A DNA stretch of 64,000 nt, taken from the NCBI GenBank assembly GCA_028280415.1, contig JANQLV010000057.1, forward strand, positions 1 to 64,000, in the 5' to 3' direction. This document shows, one piece after another, positions 34,682 to 44,551 of the stretch (its first letter is position 1; each line of letters begins with the position of its first letter). Under the pieces are notes generated by a model. That model saw only the letters and a program-made list of their open reading frames with translations. It ran no database searches and was not told the origin of the DNA. The position numbers and the translations under genes were made by a program. The DNA comes from Saprospiraceae bacterium (GTDB taxonomy: Bacteria; Bacteroidota; Bacteroidia; Chitinophagales; Saprospiraceae).

Positions 34682-37132
34682 CTAGTTTTTGGGCCTAAGC
34701 AGGAAGCGTTTTATTTGCTTCATAGATTTAATATTTTCGGAAAACTCCATTTTATTGACCGCAGCAGATATTTCAAAGGATTTTATATCTTCCAAACCTC
34801 TGAATAAAATATAACCATATTTATGCTGACTGGGCCATCTGGTTTGAGATACCAGGGAAAGCCTGATATTACTTCCTACATTTGAACTTACCGGTAAAAT
34901 ATCATAACTGAATTGGGCGTCCTTATTCATCCAGTAAGGTTTTACATTGATCACTTTATTACTTTTGTGGTCTATGAAGTAGGCATTTCTATAATCCTTA
35001 AAAAGAATTTTATAAGTAAACTCCTTTTTTACATTGCGTGTGTCGATAAAAGAAGCTCTTATTTCCAAATCAATAGGTAGCCGATCAATATCATACAGAT
35101 CATTATAATTTACCCTTAATACCGAAGCAATAGAATCTTTATTCTCTAGTGTTTTAATAACTGCTTTTCCGGTATTTTTTAAATGATAAGGGCATAAAGG
35201 AGAAGCATAATATTCATCGATGATTTGTTCGGACTTAAATTGTTTAATACTTCGGTTCTTCTTAATCGTAGATGCCTGATTAAAGACGATACTGCCTTTA
35301 CCGAATAACTTGTTTTTTGCAGTTACATTTTCTGATCTGGGGAAAAACAAACTAACTACTCCATTGATGTTAAATTGGTTATCTTCATAGATTGCCTTCT
35401 GATATTGTTTGTTATCGTTTTGATTATAAGTAAAATGAAAAACCTCCTTATCCATTTCTTCCACAGTAATTTTATTATTCTTTATTTCCAAATGTCCATT
35501 GCTAATACTGCTTTTAAAATAAAAAAGAGTCTGATCAAGTTTTGTGAGATTACCACCCCATCTTTTTTCATCAGTTTTCGGAAAATATTTAATGTTTACT
35601 ATATTATCATTAAAAATAAAATTCGACTTTCCTATCCAGCAATAATCGGAAATCACAGCTGCATCAAAGGTGTTATTCTTAAATATATAAGAACCATTAT
35701 CGTTATCCTGAGTAGCAGATCCAAAAATAGAAAATCTAAAATTTTCAGCCTTGACCTGTTTTAGAGCCTGCTTTGGAGACCGGAGTACTCCGAGGTCAAC
35801 CAGGGCCTGTTTTTCAAGCCGGAAAACATTATCAAGAACAATGCAATTATTCGCATTTTTTAGCTTAATAAGACAGTTACCTGCACTACTTTGTTTTAGT
35901 CCTTTACTGGCGCAATTGATAAGCAGGTTTTTGTGAACATACAATTCATTAGCTGCCGAACAATAAAAGGCATAGGTCTCTACTCCGTCTCTACTATTCA
36001 GAATGTTTTCAAAGGTATTATTAATCACCTTGAAATTATTTCCCTTGGCAACAACGAAGCTCATATAAGCATTGTGAATGCTTTGATAGACTCGGGTATT
36101 TTTGATTTTATTGGATTCCAGAATAAGCAAAGGACGTCCGGGGCCTTCGACAAAAGGCAAATAGGCCTCCTTAATACCACTGATCGGGAAAAAAAATACG
36201 GGGCCCAATAAATCATGTACCGAGTTGTTTTTAATTTCCACCTGACCGTAAGAAAGATTACTCAGTGTGAGCAGGTTAACAGGTTTATTAATAGTACAAT
36301 CAAGGACCTCAATTTTTTTTATACCCAGATTTTGAAATTCAGACAGTGTCGTGTTATTGGAATGTGCAGCATAACTAAACTGAACCGCACCATTGATAGT
36401 GCAATTTTTCAAGATGAAATGTTCGAAAGATGGTTTTGCCTCAGGATACAAGCTAGAATAAGAACAATCGGAGAATCTATAAAAACCTTGATTTGGTTCT
36501 ATATTTTTCTCATAATCATCAGTTGTCAGGCTTAGATTTTCCAGATGAATATTATTACCTCTGGTACTTTGAAAATAAGCTTTTCCCTGTTTATGCTTCG
36601 TTTTCAGAATAAAGCCCGAAGTATTGGGATTTGTCCCTGTTATTTTAATGGAAGCATTAGTTTGATAAGCGGCCCATTCTGAAGTTGATAAAGGGTACAT
36701 TTTGTCTACCAAAATTTTTTTGTCGGTATCAATTAAATTACAAAGTATTTTGAAGTTTAATTGAGCATCTTCACCGGTCGTAAACCAGTTAAGGGGCATG
36801 GACTCATTTTTCCATTCACCGGAGAGTAGGATATTATTCAAACAGTTATCATTCGTACATTCCACTACCCCATTCCGGCCAATAAGCGTTCCATTGATTA
36901 TTTTCGCGTTCTGCTCAAGGATGAGCTTATTTTTTACTTCCAATCTTGTTCCTTTTAGGTCATAAACGACATTGGACAGAGTAAGTATAGCATTGGCGTT
37001 TAAAGATTTTTGCAACTCCGTAAGATCAACTGCGGTAGTGATGGACTTTTTATTGGACTTACAGGATATTATCAGGGCACTAAATAATAATAAACCGCTT
37101 ATGTATTTAATATATTTGATCAATCCATCCAT
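34682..37132 (-). CDS. Right-handed beta-helix lipoprotein
   Basis: An 816-residue protein with a lipoprotein signal: hydrophobic residues 10-22, then LIISC with Cys24. The body is rich in short repeated units of the parallel beta-helix kind, for example GNNFKVINNTFENI, ANNCIVLDNVF, GSYIFKNNTF and KSNFIFNDNIV. Such folds are found in polysaccharide lyases, epimerases and hydrolases. The last 200 residues do not look like beta-helix and may form a beta-sandwich. Catalytic residues cannot be assigned. It overlaps the end of the amidotransferase gene by 13 bases, so it is made with the biosynthetic enzymes. It may modify, trim or hold the polymer at the outer membrane, which is inference. Confidence 0.75.
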   Translation of the reverse strand: MDGLIKYIKYISGLLLFSALIISCKSNKKSITTAVDLTELQKSLNANAILTLSNVVYDLKGTRLEVKNKLILEQNAKIINGTLIGRNGVVECTNDNCLNNILLSGEWKNESMPLNWFTTGEDAQLNFKILCNLIDTDKKILVDKMYPLSTSEWAAYQTNASIKITGTNPNTSGFILKTKHKQGKAYFQSTRGNNIHLENLSLTTDDYEKNIEPNQGFYRFSDCSYSSLYPEAKPSFEHFILKNCTINGAVQFSYAAHSNNTTLSEFQNLGIKKIEVLDCTINKPVNLLTLSNLSYGQVEIKNNSVHDLLGPVFFFPISGIKEAYLPFVEGPGRPLLILESNKIKNTRVYQSIHNAYMSFVVAKGNNFKVINNTFENILNSRDGVETYAFYCSAANELYVHKNLLINCASKGLKQSSAGNCLIKLKNANNCIVLDNVFRLEKQALVDLGVLRSPKQALKQVKAENFRFSIFGSATQDNDNGSYIFKNNTFDAAVISDYCWIGKSNFIFNDNIVNIKYFPKTDEKRWGGNLTKLDQTLFYFKSSISNGHLEIKNNKITVEEMDKEVFHFTYNQNDNKQYQKAIYEDNQFNINGVVSLFFPRSENVTAKNKLFGKGSIVFNQASTIKKNRSIKQFKSEQIIDEYYASPLCPYHLKNTGKAVIKTLENKDSIASVLRVNYNDLYDIDRLPIDLEIRASFIDTRNVKKEFTYKILFKDYRNAYFIDHKSNKVINVKPYWMNKDAQFSYDILPVSSNVGSNIRLSLVSQTRWPSQHKYGYILFRGLEDIKSFEISAAVNKMEFSENIKSMKQIKRFLLRPKN

Positions 37133-39012
37133 TTTTTATACCACATTTGAAACATCAGCAATTTCCAGATCAATGTTTTATAATGGAGATTTCCTCCTTT
37201 AAAAGACTGAACCAACTGATTGACAAATGAAGGATTGAATATATTGGAAGCAGCTATGGCTTGTTCACTTAAATACTCATCCAGCAGGTAAGACAGTTCT
37301 TCATTCAGCCATTTGTATATAGGTAATGAAAAGCCTGATTTAGGTCGATCCATCCACTCTTTGGGAATGTATTCGTGGACGATCTCTTTTAAGATTTTCT
37401 TACCGGTTACTCCATCGAACTTATAAGCTGTAGGAAGACCTGCTGCAAATTCTAATAAGCGATGATCCAGTAAAGGTTCTCTCCCTTCCAGGGAAACAGC
37501 CATCGTCGCCCGGTCAACTTTGGTTAAAATATCATTTTGCAAATACATATCATAGTCAATAGCAAGCATTACCGAAAGTTCATCGCGATGCGCAGATGTA
37601 TCCGTTTGATATCCGGTAGAATATGTCGTGTTTGCTTTGATTAGAAGATTATCGACATATTCGTTGGGGAGCGTACTCGCTTTCCAGAGTAAATCTGCAA
37701 TTTGCTGGTTTTTATCCTTTTTGATAGCAAATCCGGCACCGTATAATTTATGCTTTAGACTCAGTTTACTGGTTGGAGTCAGATAGCTGCCAAGTTTCAT
37801 AACTTTACCCGCAAGTGTTTTCATGCTATCTGGAATTTTATTCAACCGATTAGCATAATTCATCATTAACGGGTAATTATTATAGCCTGCGAATACTTCA
37901 TCTCCCGCATCGGCGGAAAGTGCGACGGTTACTTCCTGCCGGGCTATTTTACTCACTAAAAAAGTCGGTATAGCTGAGCTATCAGCGAAAGGTTCATCAT
38001 AAATAAAGGGTAATTCGGGAATAATTTCCTGTGCTTCTTTAGTCGTACAATAGTGTTCAAAGTGATCGGTGCCCAGATGTTGCGCAATCTTTTTAGCATG
38101 AGGCGCTTCATTATTACCATCTTTGAATCCAATGGTAAAGGTTTTGATTTTGCTTGATCGATTGCTTTGTAAAATAGCCGTTACGGCAGAACTATCATAA
38201 CCTCCGCTCAAGAAAATACCAACGGGCACATCTGCAATCATTCGATATTCACAAGCAGATTTCAGAAGCTGATGTAATTCTTTTTTGGCTTCCGAAAAGC
38301 TGATCGCGCGCTCTTCTTTTTTGTAAAAGCTATGTAGTTCCCAGTAGCTTTGAATTTCAATCTGTTTGGTATTGAGATCGAGGGACAAATATTTCCCGGG
38401 CATTAGTTTATGACAATCCTGGAAAATGGTATAGGGACTGGGGATATATCCAAAATCCAAATACAATTTTAAGGCGGCAGGATCAATAATCTTTTTGAAC
38501 TGTGGATGCTTATGGAATGCTTTTAGTTCAGAGGAAAATAACATTAAGCCATCCTTCCAGTAATAATAAAATGGTTTAACCCCTGCCCTGTCTCTGAAGT
38601 AATAGATTTTTTCTGCTTCTTTGTCTAGCAAAACTATAGCGAACATACCGATGAAACGCTTTACACATTTTACGCCCCATTCCGAAAAGGCATGTAGAAT
38701 GACTTCTGTATCAGACTGGGAAATAAATTGATGTCCCAGTTCTGCTAGTTCTTTCTTTATTTCTTTGAAGTTATAAATTTCACCATTGAAGACTACGGAC
38801 AATTGCTGATAATGCATTGGTTGATGTCCTGCGGCGCTAAGATCAATTATCGATAATCTGGCTTGCGAAAGTCCAACCAGGCATTCCGGGAAGGAGAAAT
38901 GCTCTACACCCCGATCATCCGGTCCGCGATGATGAAGCATGGCAATCATTGACTCCAGCGTATGTTCCGCTGTTTTTTTATTAAAATCTATATAACCGCT
39001 AATCCCACACAT
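37120..39012 (-). CDS. Asparagine synthase-like glutamine amidotransferase, copy 1
   Basis: A 630-residue protein with a class II glutaminase domain (Cys2 in MCGISGY, ARLSIIDLSAAGHQPM, VFNGEIYNF, SDTEVIL) and an AsnB-type ATP-pyrophosphatase domain (LSGGYDSSAVTAIL, EPFADSSAIPT, ALSADAGDEVFAGY, SLEGREPLLDHRL). All catalytic motifs are present. In polysaccharide loci such enzymes can turn a sugar carboxylate into an amide (as WbpS is thought to do) rather than make asparagine. It overlaps the deacetylase-like gene by one base and the beta-helix lipoprotein gene by 13. The uronic acid made by the WbpA-type enzyme here is a likely substrate. Confidence 0.92.
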   Translation of the reverse strand: MCGISGYIDFNKKTAEHTLESMIAMLHHRGPDDRGVEHFSFPECLVGLSQARLSIIDLSAAGHQPMHYQQLSVVFNGEIYNFKEIKKELAELGHQFISQSDTEVILHAFSEWGVKCVKRFIGMFAIVLLDKEAEKIYYFRDRAGVKPFYYYWKDGLMLFSSELKAFHKHPQFKKIIDPAALKLYLDFGYIPSPYTIFQDCHKLMPGKYLSLDLNTKQIEIQSYWELHSFYKKEERAISFSEAKKELHQLLKSACEYRMIADVPVGIFLSGGYDSSAVTAILQSNRSSKIKTFTIGFKDGNNEAPHAKKIAQHLGTDHFEHYCTTKEAQEIIPELPFIYDEPFADSSAIPTFLVSKIARQEVTVALSADAGDEVFAGYNNYPLMMNYANRLNKIPDSMKTLAGKVMKLGSYLTPTSKLSLKHKLYGAGFAIKKDKNQQIADLLWKASTLPNEYVDNLLIKANTTYSTGYQTDTSAHRDELSVMLAIDYDMYLQNDILTKVDRATMAVSLEGREPLLDHRLLEFAAGLPTAYKFDGVTGKKILKEIVHEYIPKEWMDRPKSGFSLPIYKWLNEELSYLLDEYLSEQAIAASNIFNPSFVNQLVQSFKGGNLHYKTLIWKLLMFQMWYKKWMD

Positions 39013-40142
39013 TAGTTTTCCGTAATTATATTTCCGAGTTGATCAGAAGATTTAAACTCTAAATCGGGCCAATATTTCGTGGCCTTATGAAGTAATTCTT
39101 TAAATAATTTTAAGCTTCGACTCCGGTTATCAGGATTAATTCCGCCAATGAAATTCACCCTGTGTACGCTTATAATTGCCGGTTTTTTATATTTAAAAGC
39201 AAGACTAATGTCTTTTAGACAAGAGTCGACCCAATCTTTATTAGCATGTTCAACGACTTCGAAAGAAGCATTACGCATCAAATAAGTTTGACCAAACCGG
39301 TTTTTTTGACCGGTGTAATGATAAATTTTTTCAAATTTCTTTTTAGGATGAACAACAGGGTTTCGCTGTACTCGTGATCCCTGTAAATATTTTATACCAT
39401 AGTTCGCTAATGATTCATTGAGCTCTGGAGACCAATAATAACAAGGAGCGATAAAAGAACTGGAGGCATAACCATGCAACTGTTTAAACAGAGTTAATCC
39501 ATCTTTGAGAATATTTTTTTGCTCTTGTATTTCATTGGCATTACCAAAGGCATCCAAAAACTCTTTTTTGCAGGAAGATACATTTCCTTCACCGTGTACA
39601 CTAAACATATTTTGTTCGAAAGCCAAATGCGTATATTTATCTCCGGTTCTAAGGGCATGCATCCAGTTGCTGATATTGAGATGTTCTCTTCCGTGAAACT
39701 GGGGACGAAAAAGCTTTCTCTTTTGTCCTTCCAAATACAATTCCCATACTCGATCTCTCCCTTTGTATCTATCGAGAGTAGCTGTAAATGGTTCGAAGAA
39801 GTATTGCGAAAAGTCACTTGCTTTGATCTTTGCAAAATCAGGATTTGCAACAAGATTATTGGCAGTAATTATGGCAGGCTTATTATTTTTATCTTTTACA
39901 CTTTCGAGTACTTCAAATAATAATTCCAAATCCTCATTACTTTCTAAAGTATCGTTTGAATTGTAAATACATTTATCAACAGCCAGGCCTTTTTCCTTAA
40001 AATAATTGAACGCTTTTTTCGAAGCCATTCGAATCATCCCCCAATCGTCTGATTCAAATACGACAATTTTGCGCTTTGTTCTCCAACCCGGCATTAAGGA
40101 GAAGCGATGAACAATATTATTTTTAAGGGTTTGAATAGTCAT
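39012..40142 (-). CDS. Polysaccharide deacetylase-like protein, paralogue B
   Basis: A 376-residue relative of the protein at 33557-34669. The shared motifs are WRTKRKIVVFESDDWGMIR, PQFHGREHLN, FIAPCYYWSPELNESLANYG and HRVNFIGGINPDNRSRSL. The first strand is ESDDWG here against VDDYG in paralogue A, both with a double Asp. It lies between an EpsG-type polymerase gene and the first amidotransferase gene. The function is likely NodB-type deacetylation of a glycan or precursor, unproven. Identity between the pair is clear but moderate, so the duplication is old or both were acquired. Confidence 0.7.
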   Translation of the reverse strand: MTIQTLKNNIVHRFSLMPGWRTKRKIVVFESDDWGMIRMASKKAFNYFKEKGLAVDKCIYNSNDTLESNEDLELLFEVLESVKDKNNKPAIITANNLVANPDFAKIKASDFSQYFFEPFTATLDRYKGRDRVWELYLEGQKRKLFRPQFHGREHLNISNWMHALRTGDKYTHLAFEQNMFSVHGEGNVSSCKKEFLDAFGNANEIQEQKNILKDGLTLFKQLHGYASSSFIAPCYYWSPELNESLANYGIKYLQGSRVQRNPVVHPKKKFEKIYHYTGQKNRFGQTYLMRNASFEVVEHANKDWVDSCLKDISLAFKYKKPAIISVHRVNFIGGINPDNRSRSLKLFKELLHKATKYWPDLEFKSSDQLGNIITEN

Positions 40143-40144
40143 CT

Positions 40145-41377
40145 TTATTTGATCAACTCAATAATTGCGGTCTCATTTTCAAAATAAGCGGCCACAACTG
40201 GATTCATAAAGATAGTGTTGATGCCTATACGTTCTATTCCTACTCTGATCTCTACCACGACGTATAATAAAACGGGTATAATAGTAAGGGGAGAAAAGAA
40301 TCTCATCCAATAGTTTTTGTCCTCTTTTTGAATGAATAAAAAAAGCACTGCTAGAAAGGATAATGTAGCAATATCAAACATACGAGCTACTGAGGGTACT
40401 ATGCTCAAAATGGAGGTAATACTAAAAACGATAATACCAAAATAGAGCAAAGGACTAAAATCAAATTCTTTTAATTTCTTTCCCTTAACAAATAGCAAAT
40501 AAATTATAATAAAAAAGGAAAGCAATTTAATACCAGTTACCCTCCACCGGACAAACCATCTGGTCTGTTCAATATCCTGAAAATAAGCTTTAACCATTTC
40601 GGGATGTGTATAAGAACCGACCCTATCTGCTGCGACTCCCGATAGCTCTGGTAAGAGATTCAAGATACCCTGAATATCCAAATTGACAAAAAACAGACCT
40701 ACGATTAGCAGGACCGGATACACAATTTTGGGAAGTCTGACAAAGTAGAAAATTAGCAAAAGAGCAACGGGTAAGGTAAATGCTACATGAATAAATATGG
40801 AAAGAACTGAGAAGACAATATACCTCTTATCCCGGTTGATCAATAAATATAAAACACTGAAAAAGTATATTTGTAATGCTGTATAAAAACGCACTCCATT
40901 AATCGTCCAAATAGGTACGATGAATGCAAAAAGGATAATAAAAGGAACGGCAATAGTCTTAATTTGTTTGCCGGACTTTTCAATTAAATACCAAATATTT
41001 CTTGAATAAAAATAGCCAAAGATTAATCCGAAAATCGCAAACAGAAACCGGTAATCATCTGTAAACCTGGAAACGAAAAAGGAAAGCAAGGGTTCATAAT
41101 AATCTCCCCGGCCAATCGTTCCGGCCTGTAATCCACTCCAGAACTGACTGAAGTCCATTTCGGAATGATGATACTCAATCAGATAATCTCTATAGCGATT
41201 GGCATCCATACCTTCATTTGAGATAACAAAGGTGAAACCAAAAAATGCACTAAAAAACCAAATGATATTCTTGGCAAAAGAAGATCTGTAATTAACTAAT
41301 GCAAAAATCAAAGAAAATAAAGGCCATATCCAGAATAAGATATATGCCCAAACCTTGTTTTGTCTAGTGCTGCTCAA
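40145..41377 (-). CDS. wzy: EpsG-family membrane protein, probable polysaccharide polymerase (Wzy)
   Basis: A 410-residue polytopic protein with about ten hydrophobic segments. Near the N-terminus is the EpsG-type sequence GMDANRYRDYLIEY, followed by a soluble loop and PFIILFAFIVPIWTINGVR. EpsG-type proteins polymerise repeat units at the periplasmic face. It is the only such gene in the window and so the best candidate for Wzy, next to Wzx at 48438 and Wzz at 55621. The frame has only a TTG start (41377) overlapping the preceding gene by 14 bases; the first in-frame ATG comes far too late. Confidence 0.85.
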   Translation of the reverse strand: MSSTRQNKVWAYILFWIWPLFSLIFALVNYRSSFAKNIIWFFSAFFGFTFVISNEGMDANRYRDYLIEYHHSEMDFSQFWSGLQAGTIGRGDYYEPLLSFFVSRFTDDYRFLFAIFGLIFGYFYSRNIWYLIEKSGKQIKTIAVPFIILFAFIVPIWTINGVRFYTALQIYFFSVLYLLINRDKRYIVFSVLSIFIHVAFTLPVALLLIFYFVRLPKIVYPVLLIVGLFFVNLDIQGILNLLPELSGVAADRVGSYTHPEMVKAYFQDIEQTRWFVRWRVTGIKLLSFFIIIYLLFVKGKKLKEFDFSPLLYFGIIVFSITSILSIVPSVARMFDIATLSFLAVLFLFIQKEDKNYWMRFFSPLTIIPVLLYVVVEIRVGIERIGINTIFMNPVVAAYFENETAIIELIK

Positions 41378-42494
41378 TTTCTTCCTTAAGACTTAATGAT
41401 GCTTCCAAGAATTTTTTACTGACGTTTTCAATCCGGTATTGATCAATATTAGGATGCACAAATTTTCCGGAATAATCTCCATTGAGGAAACGTATAATAT
41501 TTTCTTTATCGGAATAATTGCTATCAATATTTAAAATCGGCCGACCGGTCAGATAATAATCAATGAGCTTGCTGGGCAATTGGGTTTTAGGATCATAAGC
41601 AATATTAACCAGAAAGTCCATTTGACTTAGGAAGGCAAGTAAGTCTTCTCTGGGAATATAGTCGTGTAAAATAATTTTGCCCTGGCTTTTTTCCAGATAA
41701 GGTTCTACTATGTGTTTTGATCTGGTGAAAATATGAAATTTGAAATCTTTCTTGCTTTCCAATAACAGATCGAAAAGAGGTCTGGGATCTCTGGAGCCCA
41801 GGATAAAAAGCCCTGAGAATACAAATGTTGGGACTTCGTTTGGTTTATATGGTTTTAGGTGCTTTTGAGAATCTTCAAATTTAAACCCTTGCGGAATCTC
41901 GATGAATTTATCGTGAAATTCCGGATAAAAATTAATGGTCATAGCAAGCCTTGGAATACTGATAAAGTCCGCTTTTCTGCAAAACCATTTTTCCAGATAT
42001 TTAAAATAAAACATCTTTTTAAATGAATCCAAAGTAGAACCCATATAGGGATCACCACAATCTGCGATCCAGGTTTTGGCAATTCGATGCTGTTCTGTTC
42101 TGGCCCAGGCTACTCCCCAGTGAATCGGATGAGGAACCGCTACGGAAATCAGTAAATCATAGCCGGATTCTTTACTCAATACCTTTTTTACTTTTGACAT
42201 TAAAGTAATCATAGGATATTCAAAAAAGAGAATGGCTGCCCGGCGAATAATTTTTCTGGCGAGTTTTATTATCCCTTTTCCTTTAATTTTAAAATCAACG
42301 GGCTCTTTTCCCAAATCTTTAATTTTAAAACCAAACTCTTCCATTAACCCATCGTGTTTATCGGGAAAGTAATGCGTTACCAGCGTCACTTCATGTCCTT
42401 GTCTGCAAAACTCTTTTACAAGCTCAGTTGTCCGAAAAGAACGTGGAGATAATTGGGGATAAAAAGAACTAGAAACTATAATGATCTTTTTCAT
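41364..42494 (-). CDS. GT4-like glycosyltransferase
   Basis: A 376-residue GT-B protein. The N-terminal SSSFYPQLSPRSFRTTELVKE and VTLVTHYFP are typical GT4 donors' N-domains; the C-terminal domain has FVFSGLFILGSRDPRPL and LPSKLIDYYLTGRPILNID in place of the strict E-x7-E core. It probably transfers one sugar. The gene overlaps both neighbours (by 4 bases upstream and 14 bases downstream), so it is translated with the second amidotransferase and the polymerase. Confidence 0.82.
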   Translation of the reverse strand: MKKIIIVSSSFYPQLSPRSFRTTELVKEFCRQGHEVTLVTHYFPDKHDGLMEEFGFKIKDLGKEPVDFKIKGKGIIKLARKIIRRAAILFFEYPMITLMSKVKKVLSKESGYDLLISVAVPHPIHWGVAWARTEQHRIAKTWIADCGDPYMGSTLDSFKKMFYFKYLEKWFCRKADFISIPRLAMTINFYPEFHDKFIEIPQGFKFEDSQKHLKPYKPNEVPTFVFSGLFILGSRDPRPLFDLLLESKKDFKFHIFTRSKHIVEPYLEKSQGKIILHDYIPREDLLAFLSQMDFLVNIAYDPKTQLPSKLIDYYLTGRPILNIDSNYSDKENIIRFLNGDYSGKFVHPNIDQYRIENVSKKFLEASLSLKEEIEQH

Positions 42495-44533
42495 GAATCC
42501 AAATTGATAGGCTTTTTAATTTCTTGCGATTCTTTTTGATTTACAGAGAAAGTTTTCATCCATTCTGCAAATGAGATAACTCTCCAAAAAGTGTAATCGA
42601 AAGGTTTGAGGCCTTGTAGCATTTTTTCAAATTCCAGGAGCAGATTTTCGTTGAATATTCCCATACTATATTGGATCGCATCCTTCAGCTTTTCTTTAAA
42701 TTGCTCGGTATAGTGTTTTTTGATCCAGGTTTCTTCCGGAGCAATAAAACCGATTTTATCCATTCGGTTGATAATGGGGCTTGGTAAGGTGCCTTCCATC
42801 GCAACCCGCAGTACTTTTTTGGTAACTCCGTCCAGAATTTTATGCTGATCCGGTAGTCCTACAACGAATTCGACCAATCGATGATCTAAAAAAGGAACCC
42901 TGGATTCAATGGAGTGTGCCATTGAATTTCGGTCTTCCCAATGCAACAATTTTTGTAAGTTAATGGCATTCAACTGTGCTTCGGATAATGCTCGAATGCT
43001 GCCTGTTTTTATATTTAACACTTCAAATGGATGCAGTGGAATTGCTTTGAGTTTATCCATATTTAACCAGGCGGGTACCGTGTTATCCGATGGTCTCAGT
43101 TTTGCTTTTAGCCATTTTGGAAAAGCAGCATGGGCGATATTCACTAAAATATTATTCCAGGTAATGCCATGTATTTTTTTAATCGCTCTAAATTCTTTCC
43201 AAAAGCGGAACCATTTAAAACGAATAAATAAATTTGCCAGATGTGGTCCCAAATAACCAAGATATCCTGCCAATTGCTCATCCGCTCCCTGTCCGTCCAA
43301 CATTACTGTTACCTGATTTTGTTTGGAGAGTTTAAAGACGTTCCATTGCATCAGGATGCTATTGGATTGATAAGGTTCATCTTGATGCCAGGTGATTTTT
43401 TCAGCGTCTCGAATGAGATCTTCGAAAGAGGGATAAGTGTAATGGGCTTTAACTTTTGTAGCATCTACTACTATATCGATCCATTTGCGCTCATCAAATT
43501 TTTTGTCGTGAGAACATGCAGAGAAAGTTCTCTGAAGCTCTTCTGAGCCCTGCTCTTTTAATATATTATTGATTGTGCAAACAATAGAGGAAGAATCCAA
43601 GCCTCCCGATAAACAGGAGCCAACTTCTACATCGGCCCGCAGGCGCAAATTAACGGATCGATCGAAATATTCTTTGAACTGTCCTGCTGCTTGCTTTAGA
43701 TTTCCCTTCCATTTTTTTGGCTGAAGCGTGTACCACTTATGGTAATTTATTTTCTCTGATGGATTAATCGAGAGTTTATCAATATGACTTTTGAAAAAAC
43801 ATCCCGGAGGAATATGAAACACTCCCTGAAACATAGTTTCGTCAGTATGATCCAATAAGCTATAGACCAAAAAGTCATAAGCTATTTGCGGATTAACTGA
43901 TGCCTGCCAGCCGGGCAATGCTGTGAATTGTTTGATCTCTGAAGCGAAGCATAAATCCCGGTCAGGAGAAATCCAATAATACAAAGGCTTGATACCGAAG
44001 CGATCCCTTGCGGCAAATATCGTTTGTTCCTGTTGATCATAAATTACGAAAGCCCACATTCCATTGAAGTGGTGTAGACAATCCGTCCCCCATTCCTGAT
44101 AAGCTGCTAAAATAACTTCCGTATCTGAGTTGGTTTTAAATTCGTAACCTTTTGTACGGAGTTCTTTTTTGAGTTCTATATAATTATATACCTCGCCATT
44201 ATAGGTTATCCAATATCGGTCACCATAATAACTCATAGGCAAATGCCCGGCGGGAGAAAGATCAAGAATAGATAAACGTCGATGGCCTAAAGCCAGTTTG
44301 ATATCTTTTTCATGAAGCTCTGATACATATTTATTCTCAGGCGTATACGGAATAGAAGAAAGCAAAACATTTTCGGGGGTATCTTTTCCTCCGTAAAACG
44401 AATACTGTCTTTTTGTATCTACAAAAAAGAAACCTTCATCATCCGGCCCCCGGTGGTGAATAAGATCAGTCATCTCACTGATAAGCTCAGAACTAAGCGT
44501 TTTTTTAGCAATAATTGCAGCTATTCCACACAT
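42491..44533 (-). CDS. Asparagine synthase-like glutamine amidotransferase, copy 2
   Basis: A 680-residue amidotransferase with Cys2 in MCGIAAI, HRRLSILDLSPAGHLPMSY, TYNGEVYNYIELKK and SDTEVILAAY for the glutaminase part, and SCLSGGLDSSSIVC, WHQDEPYQSNSI, LDGQGADEQLAGYLGY and SIESRVPFLDHRL for the synthase part. All key residues are kept. It is longer than copy 1, with about 50 extra residues in the glutaminase-synthase linker, and the two are quite different, so they probably act on different carboxylates. Its likely role is amidation of a uronic acid. It ends overlapping the next glycosyltransferase by four bases. Confidence 0.92.
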   Translation of the reverse strand: MCGIAAIIAKKTLSSELISEMTDLIHHRGPDDEGFFFVDTKRQYSFYGGKDTPENVLLSSIPYTPENKYVSELHEKDIKLALGHRRLSILDLSPAGHLPMSYYGDRYWITYNGEVYNYIELKKELRTKGYEFKTNSDTEVILAAYQEWGTDCLHHFNGMWAFVIYDQQEQTIFAARDRFGIKPLYYWISPDRDLCFASEIKQFTALPGWQASVNPQIAYDFLVYSLLDHTDETMFQGVFHIPPGCFFKSHIDKLSINPSEKINYHKWYTLQPKKWKGNLKQAAGQFKEYFDRSVNLRLRADVEVGSCLSGGLDSSSIVCTINNILKEQGSEELQRTFSACSHDKKFDERKWIDIVVDATKVKAHYTYPSFEDLIRDAEKITWHQDEPYQSNSILMQWNVFKLSKQNQVTVMLDGQGADEQLAGYLGYLGPHLANLFIRFKWFRFWKEFRAIKKIHGITWNNILVNIAHAAFPKWLKAKLRPSDNTVPAWLNMDKLKAIPLHPFEVLNIKTGSIRALSEAQLNAINLQKLLHWEDRNSMAHSIESRVPFLDHRLVEFVVGLPDQHKILDGVTKKVLRVAMEGTLPSPIINRMDKIGFIAPEETWIKKHYTEQFKEKLKDAIQYSMGIFNENLLLEFEKMLQGLKPFDYTFWRVISFAEWMKTFSVNQKESQEIKKPINLDS

Positions 44534-44551
44534 ATGAATTGATATATACTT

